Source: Bradyrhizobium sp. NAS80.1 (GTDB taxonomy: Bacteria > Pseudomonadota > Alphaproteobacteria > Rhizobiales > Xanthobacteraceae). Taken from it: a stretch of 64,000 nt of DNA. The stretch lies in contig NZ_LGHL01000028.1 of assembly GCF_001908205.1 (NCBI RefSeq), positions 30,906-94,905 on the forward strand. The letters are read 5' to 3'. This document shows, piece by piece, positions 1 through 7,006 of this stretch. The notes beneath the pieces are model-generated. The model had not been told where the DNA came from. It was given only the letters and a program-made list of their open reading frames with translations, and did no database searches. Position numbers and translations under genes: made by a program. Each line of letters opens with the position of its first letter. The first letter of the stretch is position 1.

Positions 1-901
1 TCTGGTCGGGCTGCGCCGCGACCAGACGGCCCCAGATCGCGTAACGCTTCGGCCAGATGTCCTCGCCCTCGTCGTAGAAGCGCTGCGCATGCTTGTTGAC
101 GACGATGCCGAACACGACGGAGTCGTGGCGGGTAATGATGCCGCCGTCGAACTTCGGCGCGCGGGCGTCGATCGCGACCGCATGACACTGCGTGGGATCG
201 CCGACCTCCTGCACGCCCTTGTCGAGCAGCATTTTCAGGATCGAGCCGCGATTATAGGGTGTGCCGCGGATCAGGAAATTGTCGGCGGCTTCGCCCCAAT
301 ATTGCTTGAGCCATTCGATGTTGGCCTCAAACCCGCCGGCCGCGGCGACCAGCGACGTCGCGCGGATCGCGGTCTCGCCCTTGATCGGCCGCTTGACGCG
401 GGCGGCGAGAAACATGCCGTCCTCGATCACGAGATCGGTGACCTCGGCATCGTATTCGACGTCGACGCCAAGCCGCTCGGCGGTGAGATAAAGCGCGTTC
501 AGCATCGCGCGACCGCCGCCGAGGAAGAAAGAGTTGGTGCGGCCGAGGCTCAGCGTGCCGCCAAGTGACGGCTGCCAGCGCACACCCTGCTCCACGATCC
601 AGTTCAGGATGTCCTTGGATTCGCGGATCATGTGACGGGCCAGCACCTCGTCGGTCTGCCCGCCGGTGACGCGCAGCAGATCCTCCCAGAACTCGTCCTC
701 GGTGTAGGGGCCTGTGAGGATCTCGGTTGCCGCGTCGTGGGCGCAGCGCATGTTGCGGGTGTGGCGGGTATTGCCGCCCCGATAGAATTTCGGCGCGCCT
801 TCGAGCACGAGCACCGAGGCGCCGCCCCGCCGGGCGCTGATCGCCGCGCACAGCGCCGCATTGCCGCCGCCGATCACCAGCACATCGTATTTACTGCTCA
901 T
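1..901 (-). CDS. FAD-dependent dehydrogenase, TcuA-like (partial, 3' end outside window)
   Basis: A flavoprotein of the fumarate reductase/succinate dehydrogenase flavoprotein family. The closest type I recognise is tricarballylate dehydrogenase TcuA, which oxidises a tricarboxylic acid with FAD. About 300 residues are visible and the frame is still open at the window edge. The N-terminus has the dinucleotide-binding motif VIGGGNAALCAA (residues 9-20), followed by RGGNTRHTRNMR (about 41-52), typical of this subgroup. The ATG at 899-901 immediately precedes the Rossmann strand. The gene is divergent from a GntR-type regulator, with a perfect palindrome between them, so repression by that regulator is likely. 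The substrate is not certain; another small carboxylic acid is equally possible. Confidence 0.85.
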   Translation of the reverse strand, partial: MSSKYDVLVIGGGNAALCAAISARRGGASVLVLEGAPKFYRGGNTRHTRNMRCAHDAATEILTGPYTEDEFWEDLLRVTGGQTDEVLARHMIRESKDILNWIVEQGVRWQPSLGGTLSLGRTNSFFLGGGRAMLNALYLTAERLGVDVEYDAEVTDLVIEDGMFLAARVKRPIKGETAIRATSLVAAAGGFEANIEWLKQYWGEAADNFLIRGTPYNRGSILKMLLDKGVQEVGDPTQCHAVAIDARAPKFDGGIITRHDSVVFGIVVNKHAQRFYDEGEDIWPKRYAIWGRLVAAQPDQ

Positions 902-980
902 GCCGTCTGCCCGGTACGACGAAGTTGGAAACATTCTGCCCGCCGGCGGCCTCGGTCAATCTGGTCCGCCATTGCGTACT

Positions 981-992
981 TTTGTATACAAA
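981..992. promoter_or_regulatory. Palindromic operator candidate for the GntR regulator
   Basis: The sequence TTTGTATACAAA is a perfect 12-bp palindrome in the 159-bp gap between the divergent flavoprotein gene and the gntR-type gene. FCD-type GntR regulators commonly bind sites with a TTGTATACAA core. An imperfect second TATAC lies a few bases downstream. Position and symmetry support an operator; regulation is inferred. Confidence 0.6.
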
Positions 993-1060
993 GATATACA
1001 GATGGAGAGCAAGCGTCATCTCTGCATGGGCAGGATGCGCTTGGCGGTCCACGAGGAAGC

Positions 1061-1741
1061 ATGGCCAGACGCGCGGCAAAGACAGACGGATCGATCGTGC
1101 GCGGCGCTGGCGTGGCGCTGGGCGAGGCCGTATTCCGCTCGCTCTGCGAGGCGCTTCAGGCCGGCAGCTACCGCGCCGGCGACCGCCTGCGCGAGGAAGA
1201 GGTCGCCCAGCGGCTGAAGGTCAGCCGCACACCGGTCCGGGAGGCTCTCGGCCGGCTCGCGGCGCGCGGCTTTGTCGAGCCCGCCGGCGGCCGCGGTCTG
1301 ATTGTGCGCAACCTCGACATTTCCGAGGTGCTCGAGCTCTACGCCATGCGCGAGATCATGGAAGGCGCGGCTGCGCGCCTGGCAGCCGAACACGCCTCTG
1401 CGCCCGAGGTCGACGCACTCAGGGATATCGCGCAGGCTCTTGAGGCTTCCGAGACCGACGCCGCCGAGATGGCGCGGCTCAACCGCGCCTTCCACGAGGC
1501 GATCTGCCGTGCCGCGCGCAACCGCTATCTCGACAATGCCTCCCGCGAATTGCAGGACTGGATCGCCCTGCTCGGCCCGACCACCTTCACCGTAACGGGC
1601 CGCCCCTCGAGCAGCCACCGCGAGCATCAGGCCATCATCGACGCCATCGCCGCGCGCGACGGCGACAGGGCCGAACAGCTTGCGCGCGCGCACATTCGCG
1701 AAGCGCTGCGCTGCCGGCTCAAGCTGCTGCAGAAGCAGTAG
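1061..1741 (+). CDS. GntR-family (FCD/FadR-type) transcriptional regulator
   Basis: A 226-residue regulator. A winged helix-turn-helix occupies about residues 20-80 (LREEEVAQRLKVSRTPVREAL, with the usual SRTPVREAL recognition helix). An all-alpha FCD ligand-binding domain follows from about residue 85 to the end, with the His/Asp/Arg-rich pattern of carboxylate-binding members (RLNRAFHEAI; SSHREHQAII). I chose the ATG at 1061 because homology begins just after it; the frame is open further upstream but without family features. It is divergent from the TcuA-like gene and probably controls it in response to a small organic acid. Ligand unknown. Confidence 0.85.
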   Translation: MARRAAKTDGSIVRGAGVALGEAVFRSLCEALQAGSYRAGDRLREEEVAQRLKVSRTPVREALGRLAARGFVEPAGGRGLIVRNLDISEVLELYAMREIMEGAAARLAAEHASAPEVDALRDIAQALEASETDAAEMARLNRAFHEAICRAARNRYLDNASRELQDWIALLGPTTFTVTGRPSSSHREHQAIIDAIAARDGDRAEQLARAHIREALRCRLKLLQKQ

Positions 1742-1746
1742 GCGGC

Positions 1747-2505
1747 CTATCTCCTCGCCTGACGCGCAGGACGCGAATCTGCATCGGCCGCGGCAGTCAG
1801 AGCACTGTCGAGCAGCTCGGTCGAGCCGCCCAGCGTGCGCGTGAGGCGGATGGCGGCCTTCAGCAGCAGCGACGTCATCGTCTTGATATTGTCCCGCGTG
1901 AAGCGCGGCGTCGGCCCCGAAAGCGACAGCGCGCCGACGCATTTGCCGCCGGGGCCGAACACGGGACAGGCGAGCCCGGCGCAATCCGGATCGCGCTCGC
2001 CGAACGACAGCGAGATGCATGCATCACGGAGCTCGTCAAAGGCCTCGCCCTTCTCGCCGTCGAAAGCCAGGATGATTCGACCGGCCGCGCCACGATCGAG
2101 CGGCAACAGCATGCCGGCCTCGACCCGGTCGAGCGTCGAATGCTGGGAATCGACGCGGAAGACGCAGAGCCTGCGCTTTTCGTCATGCCGGACATGGAAC
2201 GACGGGCTTTCGGTGCCGTCGGCCACCAGCTGCCGCAGCAGCGGCATCACGCGGTCATGCAGATTGTTGCTGCGCTGGTAGACGGCGCCCAGCCGGAACG
2301 GCGTCGGCCCGAGATGATAGCGGCCGTCGGCAAGCTGCAGGAGATAGCCGAACTCCTGGAGCGATGTCATCAACCGCAACAGAGTGCTCTTGTACATGTC
2401 GGTGCGCCGGGCAAGCTCGGCCAGCGTCATCGGCTCCGGCGCATCCTCGAAGGCCGCAAGGATGGTCAAAGCACGGTCAACGGCGGCGACACCGGGCGAA
2501 GGCAT
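1747..2505 (-). CDS. IclR-family transcriptional regulator
   Basis: A 252-residue IclR-type regulator. The N-terminal winged helix covers residues about 5-65 (VDRALTILAAF; LAELARRTDMYKSTLLRLMTSL), followed by the GAF-like effector domain (GMLLPLDRGAAGRIILAF; CPVFGPGGKCVGALSLSG). It is the last gene of a leftward cluster, starting 9 bp after the dehydrogenase stop. An AGGAG sequence lies a few bases upstream of the ATG. IclR proteins in this setting usually control the adjacent catabolic genes; the inverted repeat at 5989-6011 ahead of the first gene of the cluster is a plausible target. The effector is unknown. Confidence 0.88.
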   Translation of the reverse strand: MPSPGVAAVDRALTILAAFEDAPEPMTLAELARRTDMYKSTLLRLMTSLQEFGYLLQLADGRYHLGPTPFRLGAVYQRSNNLHDRVMPLLRQLVADGTESPSFHVRHDEKRRLCVFRVDSQHSTLDRVEAGMLLPLDRGAAGRIILAFDGEKGEAFDELRDACISLSFGERDPDCAGLACPVFGPGGKCVGALSLSGPTPRFTRDNIKTMTSLLLKAAIRLTRTLGGSTELLDSALTAAADADSRPARQARR

Positions 2506-2513
2506 GCGGTCTC

Positions 2514-3395
2514 CTATTGGGGGAATCCGGAGGGATCGATGAGCTTTGCGATCACCGGAAAGTACGCATCGCCCATGCCCTTGTCGATCGTCTCCTGGAA
2601 GATCGTGCGCATCAGCGCCGCGCCCCGCAAGTTCAGCCCGGCATCACCCGCGAGTTCCAGCGCGTAGGTCAGATCCTTCATGGCGTATTCGGTCGAGAAG
2701 GCGCGCAGCGGAAAATCCTTGGCGATGATCGCCTTCATGCCGTGGTTGCGCAGGGCAAAACAGTCCGCCGAGCCCTTCGACAACGTCTCCAGCAACAGCT
2801 TCGGCTCGACGCCGCTATGCTTGGCGACAGCGACGGCTTCCGCGAGCGCATTGACCGTCTCGAACAACACCATGTTATTGAGAATTTTTGTCACCTGCCC
2901 CGCTCCGGTGCCGCCGCAGAGCGTCACGTCGGTCGCGAAATGCCGGATCAGCGGCTCGATCTTCGAAAACTGCTCCGGCGTGGCGCCGACCATGACGCTG
3001 AGCGTACCGTCCTGTGCCGCCTGACGGGTGCGGGCGATCGGCGCATCGATCCAGAGCGCGCCCTTGTCCGCGAGCTGCTTGGCGAAAGACCGTGTCAAGC
3101 TGACATCGGATGTCCCGAGATCGATCACGGTCTGGCCGCTCTTGATTTCCGGCAAAATGCCTGAGAACACGGACATCACATGCTTGGCGCTGGGCAAGCA
3201 AAGGAAGATGGTTTGGCTGCCGCCGACCACATCGCCGACCGACTTCGCCGCAGTCGCACCGTCGGCCACGATCCTGGCCAGCGGCTCCGCGGCGAGATCA
3301 AATGCAAGCACCGTTCGCCCGCTCTTGCGCAGGAGGTTGCGGCAGATCGGCTCGCCCATGACGCCGAGACCGATGAACCCGATCAAACCAGACAT
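2514..3395 (-). CDS. NAD(P)-dependent beta-hydroxyacid dehydrogenase (3-hydroxyisobutyrate dehydrogenase family)
   Basis: A 293-residue enzyme that would oxidise a beta-hydroxyacid (3-hydroxyisobutyrate, tartronate semialdehyde or a relative) with NAD(P). The N-terminal Rossmann motif is IGFIGLGVMGEPICRNLL (residues about 5-22). The segment DAPIARTRQAAQDGTLSVMV is the family's substrate-binding motif with the usual S/GG replaced by RTRQ. The catalytic lysine lies in GTGAGQVTKILNN. Length is typical. A GAGGAG Shine-Dalgarno precedes the ATG. It sits between a binding protein and an IclR regulator in a leftward operon. The altered substrate motif suggests an atypical substrate. Confidence 0.85.
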   Translation of the reverse strand: MSGLIGFIGLGVMGEPICRNLLRKSGRTVLAFDLAAEPLARIVADGATAAKSVGDVVGGSQTIFLCLPSAKHVMSVFSGILPEIKSGQTVIDLGTSDVSLTRSFAKQLADKGALWIDAPIARTRQAAQDGTLSVMVGATPEQFSKIEPLIRHFATDVTLCGGTGAGQVTKILNNMVLFETVNALAEAVAVAKHSGVEPKLLLETLSKGSADCFALRNHGMKAIIAKDFPLRAFSTEYAMKDLTYALELAGDAGLNLRGAALMRTIFQETIDKGMGDAYFPVIAKLIDPSGFPQ

Positions 3396-3458
3396 TCCGT
3401 ACTCTCCTCGAATAATCCTGCGACCGGACGGGCGCGAATACCCGCCCGGTCGACCCGA

Positions 3459-4655
3459 TCACTTGACCAGCGGACAACCGCCTTCGCTCATCGGCCGGAA
3501 CACCTCGTCTCCCGGCTTGGAGCTGACGACCCGGTAGTAGTCGTATTTGTACTTGGACTCCTCCGGCTTCTTGACTTGCACGAGATACATCGCGTGCAGG
3601 ACACGGCCATCAGGCCGGATCGCGACGTCCTTGTTGTACATGTCGTTGACCTTCATCTCGTGCATCTTGGCGGCGACGGCGGTCGCATCCGTCGTACCAG
3701 CGGCCTTCACGGCGGCGAGATAGTGATGGACGCCGCTGTAGACGCCGGCCTGCACCATGCTCGCGACCTTGCCATCCATCAGCGCAGCATAGCGCTTCGA
3801 CCACGCCCGCGTCTCCTCGTTGAGGTCCCAATAGAACGAGGTCGTCACCTGCAAGCCCTGGGTCACTTTCAGACCGAGCGCATTGACGTCGGTGATGAAG
3901 ACGAGGAGGCCGGCGAGTTTCTGGCCGCCCTCGACGATGCCGAACTCGCCGGCCTGCTTGATCGCGGTCTGAACGTCCGCGCCTGATGTCGCGAGCCCGA
4001 CAACGTCGGCCTTCGAGCCCTGCGCCTGCAACAGGAACGAGGCGAAGTCGGAGGAACCGAGCGGATGAGCGGCCGAGCCGATCACCTTGCCGCCGGCCGC
4101 CTCGATGAACTTCGTGGCGTCACGCTGGAGCGCATGGCCGAACGCGTAGTCGGCCGTGACGAAATACCAGGTCTTGCCGCCGGCCCGCGTGATCGCGTCG
4201 CTCGTGAGCTTCGACAGCGCATAGGTGTCGTAGTTGAAGTGGAAGCTGACCGGCGAGCAGGACTTTCCGGTGAAGTCGGACGAGCCGGGCCCAGAGATCA
4301 CAAAGATCTTGTTCTTCTGCTTGGCGACTTCGAGGATGGCAAAGCCGGCGGACGACGCCGCGCCGTCCGCGATCATGTCGACGCCCTCATTGTCGAACCA
4401 TTTGCGCGCGGTGGCCGAGGCGATATCGGGCTTGTTCTGGTGATCGGCCGAGATGATCTCGATCTTCTTGCCGAGGAGCTCGTTGCCGAAATCCTCTGCG
4501 GCAAGCTTTGCCGCAGCGACCGAGCCGCGCCCGCCATTGTCGGCAAACACGCCGGACTGGTCGTTGAGCACGCCGATCCTGATGACATTGTCAGCCGCAA
4601 ACGCGGTACCCGCCTGTGCGGCCACAACGGCCGCCATCATCCAACGAAACTTCAT
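3459..4655 (-). CDS. ABC transporter substrate-binding protein (LivK-like type 1 PBP), orphan
   Basis: A 398-residue periplasmic binding protein of the branched-chain amino acid type. The signal peptide is MKFRWMMAAVVAAQAGTAFA with cleavage before ADN. The mature chain opens with IRIGVLNDQSGVFADNGG, a standard start for this fold. The start at 4655 has a GGGAGG Shine-Dalgarno and directly precedes the signal peptide. There are only two cysteines, one in GKSCSP and one in the terminal GGCPLVK, probably a disulfide. No permease or ATPase gene is adjacent. The neighbouring hydrolase and dehydrogenase suggest it captures the substrate of this catabolic operon, perhaps an aromatic or carboxylic acid. 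Two paralogues lie at 24.7 and 50 kb. Confidence 0.88.
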   Translation of the reverse strand: MKFRWMMAAVVAAQAGTAFAADNVIRIGVLNDQSGVFADNGGRGSVAAAKLAAEDFGNELLGKKIEIISADHQNKPDIASATARKWFDNEGVDMIADGAASSAGFAILEVAKQKNKIFVISGPGSSDFTGKSCSPVSFHFNYDTYALSKLTSDAITRAGGKTWYFVTADYAFGHALQRDATKFIEAAGGKVIGSAAHPLGSSDFASFLLQAQGSKADVVGLATSGADVQTAIKQAGEFGIVEGGQKLAGLLVFITDVNALGLKVTQGLQVTTSFYWDLNEETRAWSKRYAALMDGKVASMVQAGVYSGVHHYLAAVKAAGTTDATAVAAKMHEMKVNDMYNKDVAIRPDGRVLHAMYLVQVKKPEESKYKYDYYRVVSSKPGDEVFRPMSEGGCPLVK

Positions 4656-4671
4656 AATATACGCCTCCCGC

Positions 4672-5529
4672 TTACGAACTCTGCTTGTCGAGGATGTCTT
4701 GCAGCACCGGCGCGATGTAGCGGCGGAACTGTTCTGGGTTTTCACTCATCGGAAAATGGCCGAGCCGCTCCATGACAGTGGCCTTCGCGCCGGGGATGCC
4801 GGCAGCGGTGCGCAGAGTGTCCTCCGGCGTGCAGGAGAAATCGTACTCGCCGGTCAGGAGATAGAGCGGGCATTCGCGCACATCGATGCTGCCGGTGCGC
4901 CCGCGCAGATCGCGGTCGACGCGGTAGAAATAAAGGTCGCCCTTGAAGATGCCGGGGCCGCCCTGCTTGTAGCCCCACAGCGTTTCGTTGCGAGCGGCTT
5001 CCGGGCCATCGGGCGCGATCAAGCCGGACACCAGCGCGGCGCAGACTTCGCCACCATGCACGTCGGGCCGGTTCAGCCAGGTGGTGTCGTACCAGGGCTG
5101 CTGGAAGTCGGCGGACTCGAGCCCGATCAGCGCGCGAAACTCGCGCGCGTGCTCGATGGCAAGGTTGAGCACGATCCGCCCACCGATCGAGCAGCCCATC
5201 ACCACCGGCCGCTCCAGCTTCAGCGCGTTGCAGACCGCGCGGATGGTCACGGTGTAGCTCGCGGTGGTCAGCCGGTATTCACTGCCATATTGGCTGTCTG
5301 GCGGATTCGACTTGCCGTGCCAGGGCATGTCGAAGGCGATGACACGGAAATTCTTGGTGAACTCCTCGTCAGCAAGCAGATGACGCCACTGCCGCGCGTC
5401 GGAGCCCGCGGTGTGCAGGCAGACCAGCGGAATGCCGGTGCCGTTCTCCTCGAAATAGATCCGGTTGATCTCGCCGTCGATCTCGACATGGACGTAGCGG
5501 CCGACGATCGGTTCGATAAAGCCGCTCAC
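4672..5529 (-). CDS. Alpha/beta hydrolase
   Basis: A 285-residue cytoplasmic alpha/beta-hydrolase. The oxyanion-side motif is PLVCLHTAGSDARQW (about residues 34-48). The nucleophile elbow is GCSIGG (Ser in GxSxG), an acid lies in YLLTGEYDFSC, and the catalytic His in LGHFPMSE. There is no signal peptide. It overlaps the preceding SCP2-like gene by 4 bp (ATGA), so the two are translationally coupled, and it is followed 16 bp later by the binding-protein gene. A C-C bond hydrolase or esterase in a degradation pathway fits the context; the substrate cannot be read from the sequence. Confidence 0.85.
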   Translation of the reverse strand: MSGFIEPIVGRYVHVEIDGEINRIYFEENGTGIPLVCLHTAGSDARQWRHLLADEEFTKNFRVIAFDMPWHGKSNPPDSQYGSEYRLTTASYTVTIRAVCNALKLERPVVMGCSIGGRIVLNLAIEHAREFRALIGLESADFQQPWYDTTWLNRPDVHGGEVCAALVSGLIAPDGPEAARNETLWGYKQGGPGIFKGDLYFYRVDRDLRGRTGSIDVRECPLYLLTGEYDFSCTPEDTLRTAAGIPGAKATVMERLGHFPMSENPEQFRRYIAPVLQDILDKQSS

Positions 5530-5969
5530 AACGCGCCTCCAAAACCGTTCTGCCGCGGCAAGGCCAGCAGATCCTTGAAATACTGGAGATGCGCCATGAA
5601 GGGATGCAGATCGCCTTCGAGCGTCGCCTGTCCGCGCTTGGTCAGCGCCAGAAGATCATGCCAGCCTGCCGGCGGCATCGCCTGCCAATAAGCGGCAAAC
5701 GCAGCGGGTGTCGCGCGATAAGCGAAGCGCCAGGAGCGCATCAGGACCGGCACCGGCGTTATATCCACGATCTGCCCGGCGCGGATGGCGACGTAAAACG
5801 GTTGCGTGCTCGGCCCGAGCAGGCAATCGACGTCGAGCCAGCGGCCGCGTGCGGCCAGCGCCGCATCGCGCGCAAGCAAGTCCGGGATGGCCTTGAAGCC
5901 GGCGATGATCGCGTCGGGCGCGAACGGCACTGGTGGATCAGTGTTTTGGCGGACGCGTTCGGACTCCAT
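5526..5969 (-). CDS. Small protein with SCP2-like features, coupled to the hydrolase
   Basis: A 147-residue soluble protein with no signal peptide or membrane segment. The C-terminal half (GWHDLLALTKRGQATLEGD, then a helix ending LPRQNGFGG) resembles the hydrophobic-ligand-binding SCP2 fold; this is a tentative recognition. It is the first gene of the leftward catabolic operon, has a GAGGG sequence about 10 bases before the ATG, and overlaps the hydrolase start by 4 bp. It may carry or present a hydrophobic substrate to the hydrolase. Confidence 0.7.
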   Translation of the reverse strand: MESERVRQNTDPPVPFAPDAIIAGFKAIPDLLARDAALAARGRWLDVDCLLGPSTQPFYVAIRAGQIVDITPVPVLMRSWRFAYRATPAAFAAYWQAMPPAGWHDLLALTKRGQATLEGDLHPFMAHLQYFKDLLALPRQNGFGGAL

Positions 5970-5988
5970 CGTTTCGTCCCTCCATTGG

Positions 5989-6011
5989 ATCGTTCTATTG
6001 GGCAGAACGAT
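5989..6011. promoter_or_regulatory. Inverted repeat upstream of the catabolic operon, candidate IclR operator
   Basis: ATCGTTCT and AGAACGAT form perfect 8-bp arms around a 7-bp spacer, 20 bp upstream of the first start codon of the leftward operon. Its position over the expected promoter suits an operator for the operon's own IclR regulator. The rest of the gap up to 6268 contains only a GC-rich imperfect hairpin near 6083-6108 and no coding signal. Confidence 0.5.
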
Positions 6012-6268
6012 ATTCTATTTATCTCTAAGCTCTATACAGGGCTCACGCGCGAACTCAAGTCCGACGGTGAATCGAGGGCTGAATGCCCCGGCCCCGCTGG
6101 GGGCAGGGGCTTAAAGAGATGTCGTTCGTTCTGGGGGACTACGTCGTCCGACGTGGACGTCGAGGCACTGGCCAACGCCGCCCTGTTCACATCGGCTCAA
6201 TGAGAGGCAATCAGCGCCTCGGCTGCACGAGCACTACCCGCGCGGACCGCTACCGATATTCTTCGCCT

Positions 6269-6748
6269 TCACGAGAGCACATCCGCGACGACCGCCTTCA
6301 AGGCATCCCGCACGTCGCCCGGCCTCAGCCGCACCTGCAAGCCGCGCTGTCCGCCGTTGAGATAGACCTGGTCATGCGCGAGCGCGCCCTGCTCGATCAC
6401 GGTGCGCACCGGTTTCCGCTGTCCGAACGGGCTGATGCCCCCGACCTTGAAGCCGGTGACGCGCTCGGCTTCAGGCGGCTTCATCATCTGCGCCGACTTG
6501 CCGCCGGCGGCCGCGGCAAGCTTCTTCATCGAGACTTCCTGGTCGGACGGGACGACGACGCAGACCGGCTTGCCATCCACCAGCGCCATCAGCGTCTTCA
6601 ATACGCGCGCCGGATCCTCGCCGAGCGCGGCCGCCGCCTGCAGCCCGATGCTCTCGGCGTCAGGGTCGTAGTCATAAGCGTGAACGGTGAAGGCAATTCC
6701 GGCGGCCGAAAGCGCGCGCGTGGCTGGGGTGACTTTGGACATGGGCAT
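6269..6748 (-). CDS. ybaK: Cys-tRNA(Pro)/Cys-tRNA(Cys) deacylase, YbaK/EbsC family
   Basis: A 159-residue YbaK-type editing enzyme that hydrolyses mischarged Cys-tRNA(Pro). Family hallmarks are visible: MSKVTPATRALSAAG at the N-terminus, the catalytic-lysine segment VSMKKLAAAAGGKSAQMM, and the glycine-rich GGISPFGQRKPVRTVIE and YLNGGQRGLQV motifs. Length is standard. A second in-frame ATG two codons in (6742) is an equally good start. The gene stands alone between two intergenic regions. Confidence 0.93.
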   Translation of the reverse strand: MPMSKVTPATRALSAAGIAFTVHAYDYDPDAESIGLQAAAALGEDPARVLKTLMALVDGKPVCVVVPSDQEVSMKKLAAAAGGKSAQMMKPPEAERVTGFKVGGISPFGQRKPVRTVIEQGALAHDQVYLNGGQRGLQVRLRPGDVRDALKAVVADVLS

Positions 6749-6753
6749 ATCTC

Positions 6754-6965
6754 TGCGCCGTCATTGCGAGGAGCGCAAGCGATGACGATGTGGGCGCACA
6801 CAGGCACTACACCCTCGATGTCGTCCCGGCCTAGTGCGCAATTGCGCACGGGCGCCGGGACCCATAATCCCAGGGAGGAGATTGGCTAAGATTCGCGGTC
6901 CGGTACTGCGACTATGCACAATCGATAGATCACGCGGTATGGGTCCCGGCGTTCGCCGGGACGAC
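6754..6965. repeat. REP-like palindromic repeat cluster
   Basis: The gap between ybaK and the formate dehydrogenase genes holds stacked palindromes. GTCCCGGC (6823-6830) and GCCGGGAC (6854-6861) flank a perfect 16-bp palindrome GTGCGCAATTGCGCAC (6834-6849). A second hairpin, GTCCCGGCG-TT-CGCCGGGAC, lies at 6943-6962. The segment TCATTGCGAGGAGCGCAAGC (about 6761-6780) is also of the kind scattered through Bradyrhizobium/Rhodopseudomonas genomes. These look like REP/BIME elements; they may also terminate leftward transcription from fdh. Confidence 0.7.
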
Positions 6966-7006
6966 ACCAGGTGAGCGACACGGTGCCACCACGCGACGAC
7001 GGAGCC

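Noticed and set aside
4655..6003. Complete ABC importer around the LivK-like proteins
   Set aside because: No LivH, LivM, LivG or LivF frame was found near any of the three binding-protein genes.
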